DNA of 64,000 bases. It comes from Pseudobacter sp. (GTDB lineage: Bacteria; Bacteroidota; Bacteroidia; Chitinophagales; Chitinophagaceae). The notes below the pieces were generated by a model, which saw only the letters and a list, made by a program, of their open reading frames with translations, searched no databases and was not told the origin of the DNA. A program made the translations under genes and the position numbers. Each line of letters begins with the position of its first letter. Positions within the stretch are counted from its first letter, which is position 1. The stretch covers positions 62,001 through 126,000 of the forward strand of contig JAFIGX010000004.1 of NCBI GenBank assembly GCA_017849455.1, in the 5' to 3' direction. Shown one piece after another: positions 35,940 to 44,451 of this stretch.

Positions 35940-35991
35940 GTCTCCCAATTCTCCTGTTTTTTGAGTAGATTTGAAATTTAACCGACCATCG

Positions 35992-36633
35992 ATGAGCATT
36001 ACTTTAATTATTATTATCATAACCTGCCTCGTGTCCATTTCGGCATTTTCCAATGAAAAGATCTATAACGACCTTATCTTTTATCCTCCCGCAGTTACCT
36101 ATCAGCGCCAATGGTACCGTTTCTTCAGTTGTGGCTTCATTCATGCGGATTTCCTTCACCTGATCTTCAATATGTATGCCCTGTACCTGTTCGGGCAGGC
36201 ATTGGAGCAGGATTTCATGAGGATCTTTCATGAGAAAGGGAAGTTGCTGTATCTCGCTTTGTATATTTCATCGCTTTTCTTCTGCCTCTTGCCCACTTAC
36301 AGCAAGCATAAGAATGATAGTTCCTACCGCAGTCTCGGCGCCTCCGGCGCCGTATCGGCCGTGATCTTTGCCGATATACTGCTCGATCCGCTCATGAACC
36401 TGCAGTTCTTCTTTATCCCGATCCCGATCAAAGGATTTATTTTCGGGATCTTATATCTCGCCATCTCATCGTATCTCGACAAAAGAGGGGGAAGCAATAT
36501 CAACCATTCAGCCCATATCTGGGGAGCCTTGTACGGGCTTGCTTTCCTGGTCGTGGCAGGCTATGCCTTTTCCGATTATCTCGTGCTGCACGAGTTCATT
36601 GAACAGGTGCAGGCATGGTCAAGAAGGTTTTAA
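35992..36633 (+). CDS. Rhomboid-family intramembrane serine protease
   Basis: 213 residues from the ATG at 35992. The rhomboid signs are the loop WYRFFSCGFIHADFLHLIFN near residue 44, the catalytic Ser in LGASGAVSA near 115 and the catalytic His in INHSAHIWGALYGLAFL near 176, within six hydrophobic helices. It should cleave transmembrane proteins inside the inner membrane; substrates are unknown. Its last 15 bp overlap the end of the convergent tilS gene. Confidence 0.93.
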   Translation: MSITLIIIIITCLVSISAFSNEKIYNDLIFYPPAVTYQRQWYRFFSCGFIHADFLHLIFNMYALYLFGQALEQDFMRIFHEKGKLLYLALYISSLFFCLLPTYSKHKNDSSYRSLGASGAVSAVIFADILLDPLMNLQFFFIPIPIKGFIFGILYLAISSYLDKRGGSNINHSAHIWGALYGLAFLVVAGYAFSDYLVLHEFIEQVQAWSRRF

Positions 36634-37986
36634 TTCCATCTTTAGTACAGTGGTGGTAGAACCGGTGATCCTGAACCGGTCGTCGATGCGCATGCCCAAT
36701 ACCCAAAGGATCTTTTTGTCCATTTCCAACACCCATACTTTCTCCTTCTCTGTTTTGGAGAGTTTCTGATCGATGAGGAAGCGGGACAGCTTTTTTTTCT
36801 TTTTCATACCGAGCGGATAGAAATAGTCGCCCTGTTTCCATGGGCGGAGAAGCAGGGGAAAGTTGATCATTCCGGCGTCGAGGTGGGCGATATGGAGTTG
36901 GCGGTTGGCAGTTGGCAGTTGGCAATCGGCAACTGCGTGAATGGATAGTTGCAAATTGCCCATTGCAAATTGCCAATTGCCGGCACCTTCTATAAGCAGA
37001 TGGCTGCTCTCTCCCGCCGCCAGCGGTGCAATGATAAGCCAGTTGCGGTTCCTGATAATACGATGAGTGGCCGATTGTACGTATTTTCCCGTTTCACTAT
37101 CCAGGAGGCTGGTAATTTCGGTTATTTGTTGAGGTGAGAACCCATATTCTTTCACGATCTCGTACAGGATAGTAGCAAGTGGTTCGGTCTTTTTCAGTTT
37201 CAGTACCGGGATATGGACCTCCTGGCCTTTATATTCGAGTAATTTCTTTTTATGCTGGTCGATCGCCTGGTGGTATAACGTTTCGATCTCACGGAACCTC
37301 GGCAGGTTGGCGGCCAGATTGTTTTCGACCCCGGGATATATTGCCTGCAACAGCGGCACTAACTGGTGACGGATATAATTGCGCGCATATTTGTCGGTGG
37401 CATTGGAACTGTCTTCCACCCAATTCAGGTGATGGTCATTGGCAAAGCCCAACAACTGTTCTTTGCCGGCGAATAACAATGGCCGTACGATACCATCCTG
37501 TTCAGGCAGCATTCCCCGGAGACCGGCAATGCCTGTGCCTTTGAAAAAATTCATCAATGAGGTCTCGATGTTATCGTCGCGGTGATGGGCCGTTACTATA
37601 TATTTCGGCGTGCGACCTTCGATCAGCGGGCTGTCGCCTTTTCCTGCTATGATCTCCCTGAACCAGCCATAACGCAATTCTCTCGCGGCCACCTGCACGG
37701 ACACCTTATGTAATGCCGCATAGCCTTTCGTATCGAAAGACTTTACCAGGAAAGGCGCGGCATATTTTTTCGCCAATCCCTCCACAAACTCTTTATCCCT
37801 TTCACTCTCCTCTCCTCTTAACCCAAAATCAGCATGGGCTATCACGAACTCATAGCCTCCCTGCCAGCATAGCTCGCAGAGCACCACAGAATCGATGCCC
37901 CCGCTGACTGCCAGCAGTAGCCTGTCTTTAGGATTGAAAAGATGATTTTCTTCAATATAAGCCTGGAATGATCTGAGTAAATTCAT
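36619..37986 (-). CDS. tilS: tRNA(Ile)-lysidine synthetase
   Basis: Modifies C34 of tRNA-Ile(CAU) to lysidine using ATP and lysine; an essential cytoplasmic enzyme. The ATP-pyrophosphatase PP-loop SGGIDSVVLCEL is at about residues 28-39, HHRDDNIETSLMNFFKGTGI near 125 and the C-terminal TilS domain LRPWKQGDYFYPLGMKKKKK near 380. The ATG at 37986 is preferred over a GTG five codons earlier. About 30 residues near 335-365 are encoded by a copy of the TTGGCA-type palindromic repeat, inserted in frame between the middle and C-terminal domains. The gene ends 15 bp inside the rhomboid gene on the other strand. Confidence 0.95.
   Translation of the reverse strand: MNLLRSFQAYIEENHLFNPKDRLLLAVSGGIDSVVLCELCWQGGYEFVIAHADFGLRGEESERDKEFVEGLAKKYAAPFLVKSFDTKGYAALHKVSVQVAARELRYGWFREIIAGKGDSPLIEGRTPKYIVTAHHRDDNIETSLMNFFKGTGIAGLRGMLPEQDGIVRPLLFAGKEQLLGFANDHHLNWVEDSSNATDKYARNYIRHQLVPLLQAIYPGVENNLAANLPRFREIETLYHQAIDQHKKKLLEYKGQEVHIPVLKLKKTEPLATILYEIVKEYGFSPQQITEITSLLDSETGKYVQSATHRIIRNRNWLIIAPLAAGESSHLLIEGAGNWQFAMGNLQLSIHAVADCQLPTANRQLHIAHLDAGMINFPLLLRPWKQGDYFYPLGMKKKKKLSRFLIDQKLSKTEKEKVWVLEMDKKILWVLGMRIDDRFRITGSTTTVLKMELKPS
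36894..36983. repeat. TTGGCA-type palindromic repeat inside tilS
   Basis: Left arm GAGTTGGCGGTTGGCAGTTG and onwards, right arm ending in GCAAATTGCCAATTGCC. Both arms use the same units as the intergenic copies after etfA, rocD and dapF. Here the repeat is fully open in the tilS frame and adds a linker rich in Gln, Leu and Ala (for example NWQFAMGNLQL). Confidence 0.85.
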
Positions 37987-38022
37987 GAAGGCTTCGTGCA
38001 CCCGGCACTATTTGATGTTCGA

Positions 38023-38334
38023 TTAATAAATTAAGTCCTCGTAAGCAGCTTTCAACTCATTATACGCATGGTTATCGCCCGCCTCTTTCGAAGCAGCCAT
38101 GCCTTTCTCATACCAACTGATGGCCAGCTCCTTTTCACCGGCCCTTTCCAGTAATTTGGCCAGATGATAGTAAGAGCCCACATAAGCAGGATCACTGGTC
38201 AATAATTCTTCCAGTATGCCCCTGGCTGCAGGCTCGTCCCCTAATTTGATGAATTCCAGTGCCAGTGCATGTTTCAGGAAACTATCATGTGGATTGGCCT
38301 CCAGGAATTCCTTCAGCTTTTTGATCCTTTCCAT
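38023..38334 (-). CDS. Small tetratricopeptide-repeat protein
   Basis: 103 residues from the ATG at 38334. It consists of about two to three TPR helix pairs: NPHDSFLKHALALEFIKLGD, then DPAYVGSYYHLAKLLERAGE with ELAISWYEKGMAASKEAGDN, ending in a capping helix (AYNELKAAYEDL). TPR units mediate protein contacts; the partner is unknown. It is 36 bp upstream of tilS on the same strand and may share its transcript. The divergent etfB gene lies 115 bp away. Confidence 0.85.
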   Translation of the reverse strand: MERIKKLKEFLEANPHDSFLKHALALEFIKLGDEPAARGILEELLTSDPAYVGSYYHLAKLLERAGEKELAISWYEKGMAASKEAGDNHAYNELKAAYEDLIY

Positions 38335-38373
38335 CTTTTTCCACAATTAAAATTTTACTAATCCTTTCAAAAC

Positions 38374-38381
38374 TATCTTTG
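38374..38381 (+). promoter_or_regulatory. Probable -7 element of the etfBA operon
   Basis: TATCTTTG fits TAnnTTTG exactly and is followed by GCGGC, a common Bacteroidota arrangement; TATATTTG at 38391-38398 is a second fit. The -33 region is weak in both. The leader to the etfB ATG would be about 60 bases. Confidence 0.5.
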
Positions 38382-38449
38382 CGGCACTTATATTTGTATT
38401 ATAATTGGTTGCATAAACAACCATCTTAGCCATCTTAAATACTTCGCCA

Positions 38450-39193
38450 ATGAAGATCTTAGTATGTATCAGCAAAACGCCGGACACAACGGCAAAAATA
38501 GCTTTCACTGATAACAATACGAAATTTGCCCAGGACGGTGTTCAGTGGATCATCAATCCGTACGATGAATGGTATGCGCTGGTCCGCGCCATTGAACTGA
38601 AAGAAAAAGATCCCTCCATTGTGTTGCACCTCGTTACGGTGGGCGCGGCCGATGCGGAGCCGATCATCCGCAAGGCACTGGCACTGGGAGGAGATGAAGC
38701 CATCCGAATCAACGCCGATAGCCATGATAGTTTCTATATCGCATCCCAGATCGCGGAAGTGGCCAGGCAGGGGGCGTATGATCTCGTGTTCACAGGCAAA
38801 GAAACCATCGACTATAACGGATCTTCGATCGGAGGTATGGTAGCCGAGCTGCTTGATCTCCCCTATGTTTCCCTCGCCATCAAATTCGACCTGAACGGCA
38901 ATACCGCTACCATCACACGTGAAATAGAAGGTGGTGAGGAAGTATGCGAAGTGCAACTGCCCGTTGCCGTTAGCTGCCAGAAAGGAATGGCCGAGCAAAG
39001 GATCCCCAATATGAAAGGCATCATGGGCGCCCGCACCAAACCCCTGAAAGTGGTGGAGCCTGTTCCTGTAGAGGCACTGACCTCCATCGTTGGGTTTGAA
39101 TTGCCGCCGGCAAAAGCAGGTGTGAAGCTGGTACCGGCCGATAATCCTGCAGAGCTGGTGCGACTGCTCCACGAAGAAGCGAAAGTGATCTAA
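38450..39193 (+). CDS. etfB: Electron transfer flavoprotein, beta subunit
   Basis: 247 residues of the ETF beta/FixA family. With EtfA it passes electrons from acyl-CoA and other dehydrogenases to the quinone pool. Visible: the start KILVCISKTPDTTAKI, INPYDEWYALVRAIELKEK near 36, LVTVGAADAEPIIRKALALG near 63 and the AMP/FAD-site loop DLVFTGKETIDYNGSSIGGM near 110-130, then VAVSCQKGMAEQRIPNMKGI near 178. etfA follows 51 bp downstream, the usual pair. Confidence 0.96.
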   Translation: MKILVCISKTPDTTAKIAFTDNNTKFAQDGVQWIINPYDEWYALVRAIELKEKDPSIVLHLVTVGAADAEPIIRKALALGGDEAIRINADSHDSFYIASQIAEVARQGAYDLVFTGKETIDYNGSSIGGMVAELLDLPYVSLAIKFDLNGNTATITREIEGGEEVCEVQLPVAVSCQKGMAEQRIPNMKGIMGARTKPLKVVEPVPVEALTSIVGFELPPAKAGVKLVPADNPAELVRLLHEEAKVI

Positions 39194-39244
39194 GTATCGC
39201 TCCCTGCCTCGTATCAACCTTTACCAATCTTTCAAATCATTCTT

Positions 39245-40210
39245 ATGTCAGTTTTAATCTTCATAGACCAGGCCGAAGGCCATATCAGAAAAGCTTCTCT
39301 CGAAGCGTTGAGCTACGGCGCAAAAGTAGCTGCGCAGCTAGGCACTTCTGCCGAAGGCATCGTGCTGGGCACCGTTACCGAAGACCTTCCCGCACTCGGC
39401 AAATACGGCGTGAAAAAGATCCACCAGGTTTCCAATGAAATCCTCAATCATTTCGATGCACAGGTATTCGCCAATGTGATCGCCCAGGCCGTTACCGGTA
39501 CAGGCGCCACAGTCGTGATCTTCTCCAACAATGTGGACGGCAAAGCCATTGCTCCACGGGTATCGGCCCGCCTGAAAGCCGGGTTGGTATCGGGCGCCGT
39601 TGCATTACCGGATACCAGCAATGGTTTCGTGGTAAAGAAGAATGTTTTCTCCGGTAAGGCCTTTGCCAAAATAGCATTGAGCACCCCTGTCAAGATCATT
39701 TCGCTCAATCCCAATTCCTACAAGATCGAGACAGGTGAAGGCAATGCAGAAGTGGTTGCCTTCAACGCCACCGTCGACGCACCCAAAGTAAAAGTTACGG
39801 CCGTGAACAAAGTGACCGGCGAAGTGCCGCTGAGTGAAGCAGAAGTGGTCGTGAGTGGCGGCCGTGGTTTGAAAGGACCGGAGAACTGGGGCATGATCGA
39901 AGACCTGGCCCATGTGCTCGGAGCAGCTACTGCCTGCAGCCGCCCGGTGGCCGATGTGCACTGGAGGCCGCACCATGAGCATGTTGGACAAACAGGGCTC
40001 GCTATCGCTCCTAATTTGTATATTGCTATCGGCATTTCAGGGGCCATTCAACACCTGGCTGGTGTGAACAGAAGCAAGGTGATCGTAGTGATCAACAAAG
40101 ATCCCGAAGCCCCCTTCTTCAAAGCAGCGGACTACGGCATCGTGGGTGATGCTTTCGAGGTAGTGCCCAAACTCATTGAAGCCGCAAAAAAGCTTAAAGG
40201 CGTGGCATAG
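39245..40210 (+). CDS. etfA: Electron transfer flavoprotein, alpha subunit
   Basis: 321 residues. The N-terminal ETF domain starts SVLIFIDQAEGHIRKASLEA; the C-terminal FAD-binding domain has VVSGGRGLKGPENWGMIEDL near residue 200, CSRPVADVHWRPHHEHVGQT near 225-245 and YIAIGISGAIQHLAGVNRSK near 260, then INKDPEAPFFKAADYGIVGD. It forms the FAD-carrying heterodimer with EtfB, encoded just upstream. A TTGGCA-type palindromic repeat begins 15 bp after its stop. Confidence 0.97.
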   Translation: MSVLIFIDQAEGHIRKASLEALSYGAKVAAQLGTSAEGIVLGTVTEDLPALGKYGVKKIHQVSNEILNHFDAQVFANVIAQAVTGTGATVVIFSNNVDGKAIAPRVSARLKAGLVSGAVALPDTSNGFVVKKNVFSGKAFAKIALSTPVKIISLNPNSYKIETGEGNAEVVAFNATVDAPKVKVTAVNKVTGEVPLSEAEVVVSGGRGLKGPENWGMIEDLAHVLGAATACSRPVADVHWRPHHEHVGQTGLAIAPNLYIAIGISGAIQHLAGVNRSKVIVVINKDPEAPFFKAADYGIVGDAFEVVPKLIEAAKKLKGVA

Positions 40211-40224
40211 TATCCGGGAACAGA

Positions 40225-40361
40225 GCAGTTGGCAATTGGTAGTTTGCAATCGGCAATTGGTAGCTCCTGATTTGTAACAGGGTGACTGAATATTTTAACA
40301 AATCCAAATATATTTAGCATGCTCCTCTACCGCTAACTGCCAATTGCCAACTGCCAATTAC
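40225..40361. repeat. TTGGCA-type inverted repeat after etfA
   Basis: Left arm 40225-40263 (GCAGTTGGCAATTGGTAGTT and onwards) and right arm 40333-40361 (CTAACTGCCAATTGCCAACT and onwards) are imperfect reverse complements with about 70 bases between. It fills most of the space between the etfA stop and the next gene. Confidence 0.8.
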
Positions 40362-40417
40362 CCTCCTGCCTACCGCCGACTTTTTTTGAATAAAAACCCT
40401 TAGTTTCGTGCTTCCGT

Positions 40418-41014
40418 ATGAAGAAAATAGAGTTGGAGATAGTAGCATTATCGCATAGTATTACACAAACGCACTCCTATGCTGTTGTATTGGGAGAGGT
40501 GAATGGCTTACGCCGTTTGCCGATCGTGATCGGTGGCTTTGAGGCCCAGGCTATCGCCGTGGCTTTGGAAAAAATGCACCCCAGCCGCCCACTGACACAC
40601 GATCTCATGAAAAATTTCATGAATGCTTTCAATATCGACCTGCAGGAGATCGTGATATGCGATCTGCAGGAAGGTATCTTCTATTCCAAACTGGTTTGTG
40701 TCAGTGAGCATGATACTGTAGAAATTGATTCCCGTACTTCAGACGCATTGGCCCTGGCCGTTCGTTTCGGTTGTCCTATTTATACCTACGATAATATCCT
40801 GGAAAGCGCCGGCATCCTGATGGAAGATCCATCCGGTAAGAAAAAGCCCGCCAAGGAAGCAGTAGCCGCAGAGACATCGGCAGGTCATGATGACCTCAAA
40901 GCCCTGTCTCTGGAAGAGCTCCACAACCTGCTGAGTGAAGTACTGGAACAGGAAGATTATATCCGCGCCATCGCCATACGCGATGAGATCAATAGTCGCA
41001 AAAAAGGCCGATAG
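40418..41014 (+). CDS. Bifunctional nuclease family protein (DUF151) with UVR tail
   Basis: 198 residues. Residues 1-130 form the bifunctional nuclease (DUF151) domain: LGEVNGLRRLPIVIGGFEAQ near 26-45, RPLTHDLMKNFMNAFNIDLQ near 57 and IDSRTSDALALAVRFGCPIY near 103. The C-terminus carries a UvrB/UvrC-like motif (EELHNLLSEVLEQEDYIRAI, then RDEINSRKK, residues 167-196), a protein-interaction element. The plant relative has DNase and RNase activity; the bacterial role is unclear. TAGTTTCG at 40401-40408 may be its -7 element. Confidence 0.92.
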   Translation: MKKIELEIVALSHSITQTHSYAVVLGEVNGLRRLPIVIGGFEAQAIAVALEKMHPSRPLTHDLMKNFMNAFNIDLQEIVICDLQEGIFYSKLVCVSEHDTVEIDSRTSDALALAVRFGCPIYTYDNILESAGILMEDPSGKKKPAKEAVAAETSAGHDDLKALSLEELHNLLSEVLEQEDYIRAIAIRDEINSRKKGR

Positions 41015-41062
41015 CTATCGCGTCATCATTGCCCAATCGCATACCAGAATTGTAGCTTCTTT

Positions 41063-41869
41063 ATGGTCGTTTTCCCTAATTGTAAGATAAACCTTGGCCT
41101 GCATGTCCTTCAAAGAAGGGAAGATGGTTACCATGCCCTCGAAACGGTCTTTTATCCCCTCCCCCTGCATGATGTATTGGAAGTGATAACCGGCGAATCT
41201 ACCAGGATCACGATCAGCGGATTGCCGGTGGCAGGGACCACCGAAGAAAATTTGTGCATTAAAGCCTGGCATCTCCTCAAAAAAGATTTTTTCCAATTAC
41301 CGCCGGTAGATGTCTACCTGCATAAACATATTCCTGTAGGGGCCGGACTGGGTGGCGGTTCTGCCGACGGCGCATTCATGCTCCGCCTGCTCAATGAGAA
41401 ATTTCAGTTGGAACTCCCCGCTGACCGGCTTCTTGAATATGCTGCCAGGCTGGGAAGCGACTGCCCTTTTTTCATCCTCAACAAACCCTGCCTCGCCACC
41501 GGCCGTGGCGAATCGCTGGAGCCCATATCTCTCGACCTCTCCGGTTACTCCTTCCTGTTAGTCCACCCCGGCCTGCATATCAACACAGCCTGGGCCTTTT
41601 CACAGATCACTCCTGCCATTCCGGCTAAACCGCTTATTGATATCCTCCGGTTGCCTGTTCAGGAATGGCGGTCTCAACTGACCAATGATTTCGAAGCACC
41701 TGTTTGCCAACATCATCCCGCTCTCAAACAGATCAGGGATACACTTTATTCATCCGGCGCTCTGTATGCATCCATGACTGGCAGCGGCTCCTGCTTTTAC
41801 GGTATCTTTCCCAGGGGCGCAGTGCCTCCAATAGCCTGGTCTAAGGAATATTCAGTTTTTTCCCTGTAA
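41063..41869 (+). CDS. ispE: 4-diphosphocytidyl-2-C-methyl-D-erythritol kinase
   Basis: 268 residues of the GHMP kinase superfamily. It phosphorylates CDP-methylerythritol in the MEP pathway for isoprenoid precursors. Motifs: FPNCKINLGLHVLQRREDGY at 4-23 with the catalytic Lys/Asp region, the ATP loop PVGAGLGGGSADGAFMLRLL near 91-110, and SMTGSGSCFYGIF near 240-252. It follows the bifunctional-nuclease gene by about 48 bp and is a single essential biosynthetic gene here. Confidence 0.96.
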   Translation: MVVFPNCKINLGLHVLQRREDGYHALETVFYPLPLHDVLEVITGESTRITISGLPVAGTTEENLCIKAWHLLKKDFFQLPPVDVYLHKHIPVGAGLGGGSADGAFMLRLLNEKFQLELPADRLLEYAARLGSDCPFFILNKPCLATGRGESLEPISLDLSGYSFLLVHPGLHINTAWAFSQITPAIPAKPLIDILRLPVQEWRSQLTNDFEAPVCQHHPALKQIRDTLYSSGALYASMTGSGSCFYGIFPRGAVPPIAWSKEYSVFSL

Positions 41870-41927
41870 GGAATGCCATTATCAAAACGCCTGGTAAATC
41901 GAAATACCACCTGATCTACTTCAGCAG

Positions 41928-41958
41928 TTGACGTTCCCACTCCTTTTTCGTATCTTCG
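41928..41958 (+). promoter_or_regulatory. Promoter of rocD
   Basis: TTG at 41928-41930, 20 bases, then TATCTTCG at 41951-41958, one mismatch from TAnnTTTG. It leaves a leader of about 170 bases before the rocD start. Confidence 0.65.
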
Positions 41959-42016
41959 CAACAAACGTTACAGTTATCCATTTCAGGACCACCATATCAT
42001 CATTCCTCTTTCTGAA

Positions 42017-42075
42017 CCTCGACTTTCTCAATCATCGAGGATAAGCTCTGATGGCCGGAAGTACGACACTTCCGG
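42017..42075 (+). other. Two hairpins in the long rocD leader
   Basis: CCTCGA (42017-42022) pairs with TCGAGG (42035-42040), and CCGGAAGT (42055-42062) pairs perfectly with ACTTCCGG (42068-42075) around a 5-base loop. They may stabilise the message or act in regulation; no known riboswitch is recognised. Confidence 0.4.
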
Positions 42076-42134
42076 GCGTATATCTATTCAGCAATTCCAT
42101 TTCAACCTGATCTCATCATACCAATTCAGTTTTT

Positions 42135-43370
42135 ATGTCTGCCATCATAGCCCAATCCGGCAAATCCCCCTATTATTTAGCGCTTGAAGAAAAATATGGC
42201 GCCCATAATTATCATCCCCTGCCCGTAGTGCTTACAAAAGGGCTAGGTGTTTTCATGTGGGATGTGGACGGTAACCGGTATTTCGATTTTCTCAGCGGCT
42301 ATTCTGCCGTGAACCAGGGGCATTGTCATCCCGATATTATTGCCGCCCTGATCGAACAGGCACAACGGCTCACCCTTACATCCAGGGCCTTTCACAACGA
42401 CCTGCTGGGAGAGTATGCGCAATTCATGCACGACTACTTCGGGTATGATAAAGTGCTCCCCATGAATACCGGTGTGGAAGCCGTGGAAACAGCCATCAAA
42501 CTTTGCCGCCGCTGGGGTTATACCGTGAAAGGCATCCCGGAGAATAAGGCCATCATTGTTGTATGTGCAGAGAATTTTCATGGCAGAACAAGCACCGTCA
42601 TTTCTTTCAGCAGTGACCCTTCCTCCTATGCGAAGTTCGGACCTTATATGCCGGGGTTCCTCATCATCCCCTACAACGATCCGCAGGCATTGAAGAAGGC
42701 GTTGGAAAATCCGCATGTAGCAGGCTTTCTGGCCGAGCCCATCCAGGGAGAGGCAGGGGTTGTGGTGCCCGATGATGGATTCCTCACAAAAGCCCGGCAA
42801 TATTGCACCGACGCCAATGTGCTGTTCATGGCCGATGAGATCCAGACAGGACTTTGCCGCACCGGTAAATTGCTGGCCTGTGATCATGAGCATGTAAGAC
42901 CTGATATCCTGATCCTGGGCAAGGCCCTGAGCGGTGGCGTACTCCCCGTTTCAGCCGTACTGGCCGACGATGAGATCATGCTCACCATCAAACCCGGCGA
43001 ACATGGTTCCACCTATGGCGGCAATCCGCTTGCCTGCAAAGTAGCGATCACAGCGCTCACTGTTCTAAAGAATGAAAAGATGGCGGCCAATGCAGAGGCC
43101 ATGGGAAAACTGATGCGACAGGAACTACACAACCTTCAATCACCTCATATCCACACCATCCGTGGCCAGGGCCTGCTGAACGCGATCGTCATCGACCATG
43201 CAGAGAAAGACGCGGCCTGGGAACTTTGCCTGGCGATGAAAGACAATGGCCTGCTGGCCAAACCCACACACGGTGACAAGATCAGGCTGGCGCCGCCACT
43301 GACGATCGACAGGGAGCAGGTGCTGGAATCTGTCGATATTATCCATAAGAGTTTGACTGTGCTGGATTAG
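42135..43370 (+). CDS. rocD: Ornithine--oxo-acid transaminase
   Basis: 411 residues of the class-III aminotransferase family. It converts ornithine and 2-oxoglutarate to glutamate semialdehyde and glutamate with PLP. Visible are [20 protein letters not shown] near residue 41, [20 protein letters not shown] near 107, [15 protein letters not shown] near 150, the PLP Asp in [15 protein letters not shown] near 235 and the PLP Lys in [18 protein letters not shown] near 260. The match to ornithine aminotransferase rather than acetylornithine aminotransferase rests on these segments and is strong. No arginine-catabolic neighbour is present. Confidence 0.93.
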   Translation: MSAIIAQSGKSPYYLALEEKYGAHNYHPLPVVLTKGLGVFMWDVDGNRYFDFLSGYSAVNQGHCHPDIIAALIEQAQRLTLTSRAFHNDLLGEYAQFMHDYFGYDKVLPMNTGVEAVETAIKLCRRWGYTVKGIPENKAIIVVCAENFHGRTSTVISFSSDPSSYAKFGPYMPGFLIIPYNDPQALKKALENPHVAGFLAEPIQGEAGVVVPDDGFLTKARQYCTDANVLFMADEIQTGLCRTGKLLACDHEHVRPDILILGKALSGGVLPVSAVLADDEIMLTIKPGEHGSTYGGNPLACKVAITALTVLKNEKMAANAEAMGKLMRQELHNLQSPHIHTIRGQGLLNAIVIDHAEKDAAWELCLAMKDNGLLAKPTHGDKIRLAPPLTIDREQVLESVDIIHKSLTVLD

Positions 43371-43375
43371 GCATA

Positions 43376-43488
43376 AGTTGGCAGTTTGCAGTTGGCAATT
43401 GGCAGTTGATAATCCCTGCAGTTCGCACAGTTGCATATTAGGATACGCTGCTGCCCAACTGCCAATTGCCAACTGCAAACTGCCAACT
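43376..43488. repeat. TTGGCA-type palindrome with perfect 33-bp arms
   Basis: The arm at 43376-43408 (AGTTGGCAGTTTGCAGTTGG and onwards) and the arm at 43456-43488 are exact reverse complements over 33 bases, with a 47-base centre. It starts 5 bp after the rocD stop and ends 4 bp before the stop of the convergent membrane gene. Confidence 0.9.
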
Positions 43489-43491
43489 ATT

Positions 43492-43890
43492 TCAGTCTTT
43501 CTTCTCCGCCGGGACCTTCGTATCAGGAAATACAGCCATTACCAGTATGAGAATGGAGGCTCCCAACATAAGCCAGAGGCCGGGCTGTTTGGACGGACAG
43601 ATACCACGGTAACAACCGGAAAACACAATAAAACAACGGATCGCAAATGCCACGGTGAGCGCGCCGATCAGGAGATTCCAACGCTTGGCCCAAATCCGGG
43701 GGATGAAGAAAAAGATAATAGCTACCACCGCAAAGGCAATGAATATCTTGCCCGGCTTACCATAAATATTATTCTCGGAAAAAAACCCGGTAAAATTCTT
43801 AGCTATATCGGGATGATAGGTCCACGGGAGAAAACAGGCGATCCCCAAAACGATCGCAGCAGCAATACCGATCCATTGTGAATATTTCAT
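43492..43890 (-). CDS. Conserved membrane protein with four helices
   Basis: 132 residues from the ATG at 43890 (the frame is open to 43935). Hydrophobic helices: QWIGIAAAIVLGIACFLPW, KIFIAFAVVAIIFFFIPRIW, WNLLIGALTVAFAIRCFIVF and LWLMLGASILILVMAVF. The WTYHPDI and GFFSENNIYGKPGK segments between helices 1 and 2 suggest a conserved loop. No domain is recognised. It follows the DoxX-like gene by about 90 bp on the same strand. Confidence 0.7.
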   Translation of the reverse strand: MKYSQWIGIAAAIVLGIACFLPWTYHPDIAKNFTGFFSENNIYGKPGKIFIAFAVVAIIFFFIPRIWAKRWNLLIGALTVAFAIRCFIVFSGCYRGICPSKQPGLWLMLGASILILVMAVFPDTKVPAEKKD

Positions 43891-43982
43891 ACTTGCATTG
43901 AACTGGGTGATGGTTGCACAATATGCCTCATGCAAAAGCGCAAAGAAACAATAATTTTCAGAAGAAGCATTGGCGGCTCACT

Positions 43983-44366
43983 TTATTTTTTTCTTCCATC
44001 TGTAACATAAATATACAGCAAGACGCAGATCAGCAGGAAATTGAATTCAATGCCATTCCTCCCGCCGCCTACTACAAACCAGCCTTCCTTATAATGCACC
44101 ATGATAATGCCCATGATAAGTATGAACAGGGTAATGATACAGGCCAGTCTGATGTATCTGTCGATCACCAACAGCACTGCACAAACGATATGCGATAATT
44201 TGATGGCCCAGGCCAGATACAATCCAAAAGGGGAAAACCCCACCTGGTTCAGATAGAGATTCCCGAAATCATTGATCCCATTGTTGAATAGTCCGGGGAT
44301 GGAATGCGCCAGCAATATAATGGCAACGGCAAGGCGTAAGATGAGGGAGGTTGTAATGGTTCGCAT
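43983..44366 (-). CDS. DoxX-like membrane protein
   Basis: 127 residues from the ATG at 44366, with four hydrophobic helices. The pattern RLAVAIILLAHSIPGLFNNG near residue 10, FGLYLAWAIKLSHIVCAVLL near 50 and VHYKEGWFVVGGGRNGIEFN near 95 matches small DoxX-family membrane proteins. Other starts, at 44408 and 44462, are possible, but the last would overlap the TlpA-like gene. The gene lies downstream of that thioredoxin gene and could be part of the same SusCD operon. Function unknown. Confidence 0.75.
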   Translation of the reverse strand: MRTITTSLILRLAVAIILLAHSIPGLFNNGINDFGNLYLNQVGFSPFGLYLAWAIKLSHIVCAVLLVIDRYIRLACIITLFILIMGIIMVHYKEGWFVVGGGRNGIEFNFLLICVLLYIYVTDGRKK

Positions 44367-44451
44367 ATACCAATTTAGAAAAAATAACCGGTATATGGTA
44401 TTACTCATTGCCTTTCTGAATTTATTGATCTGCTCTGCCAGGGACCTTTGT

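Noticed and set aside
36894..36983. Possible CRISPR-like repeats at the TTGGCA sites
   Set aside because: The units are short, degenerate and arranged as one palindrome, without regular spacers or cas genes.
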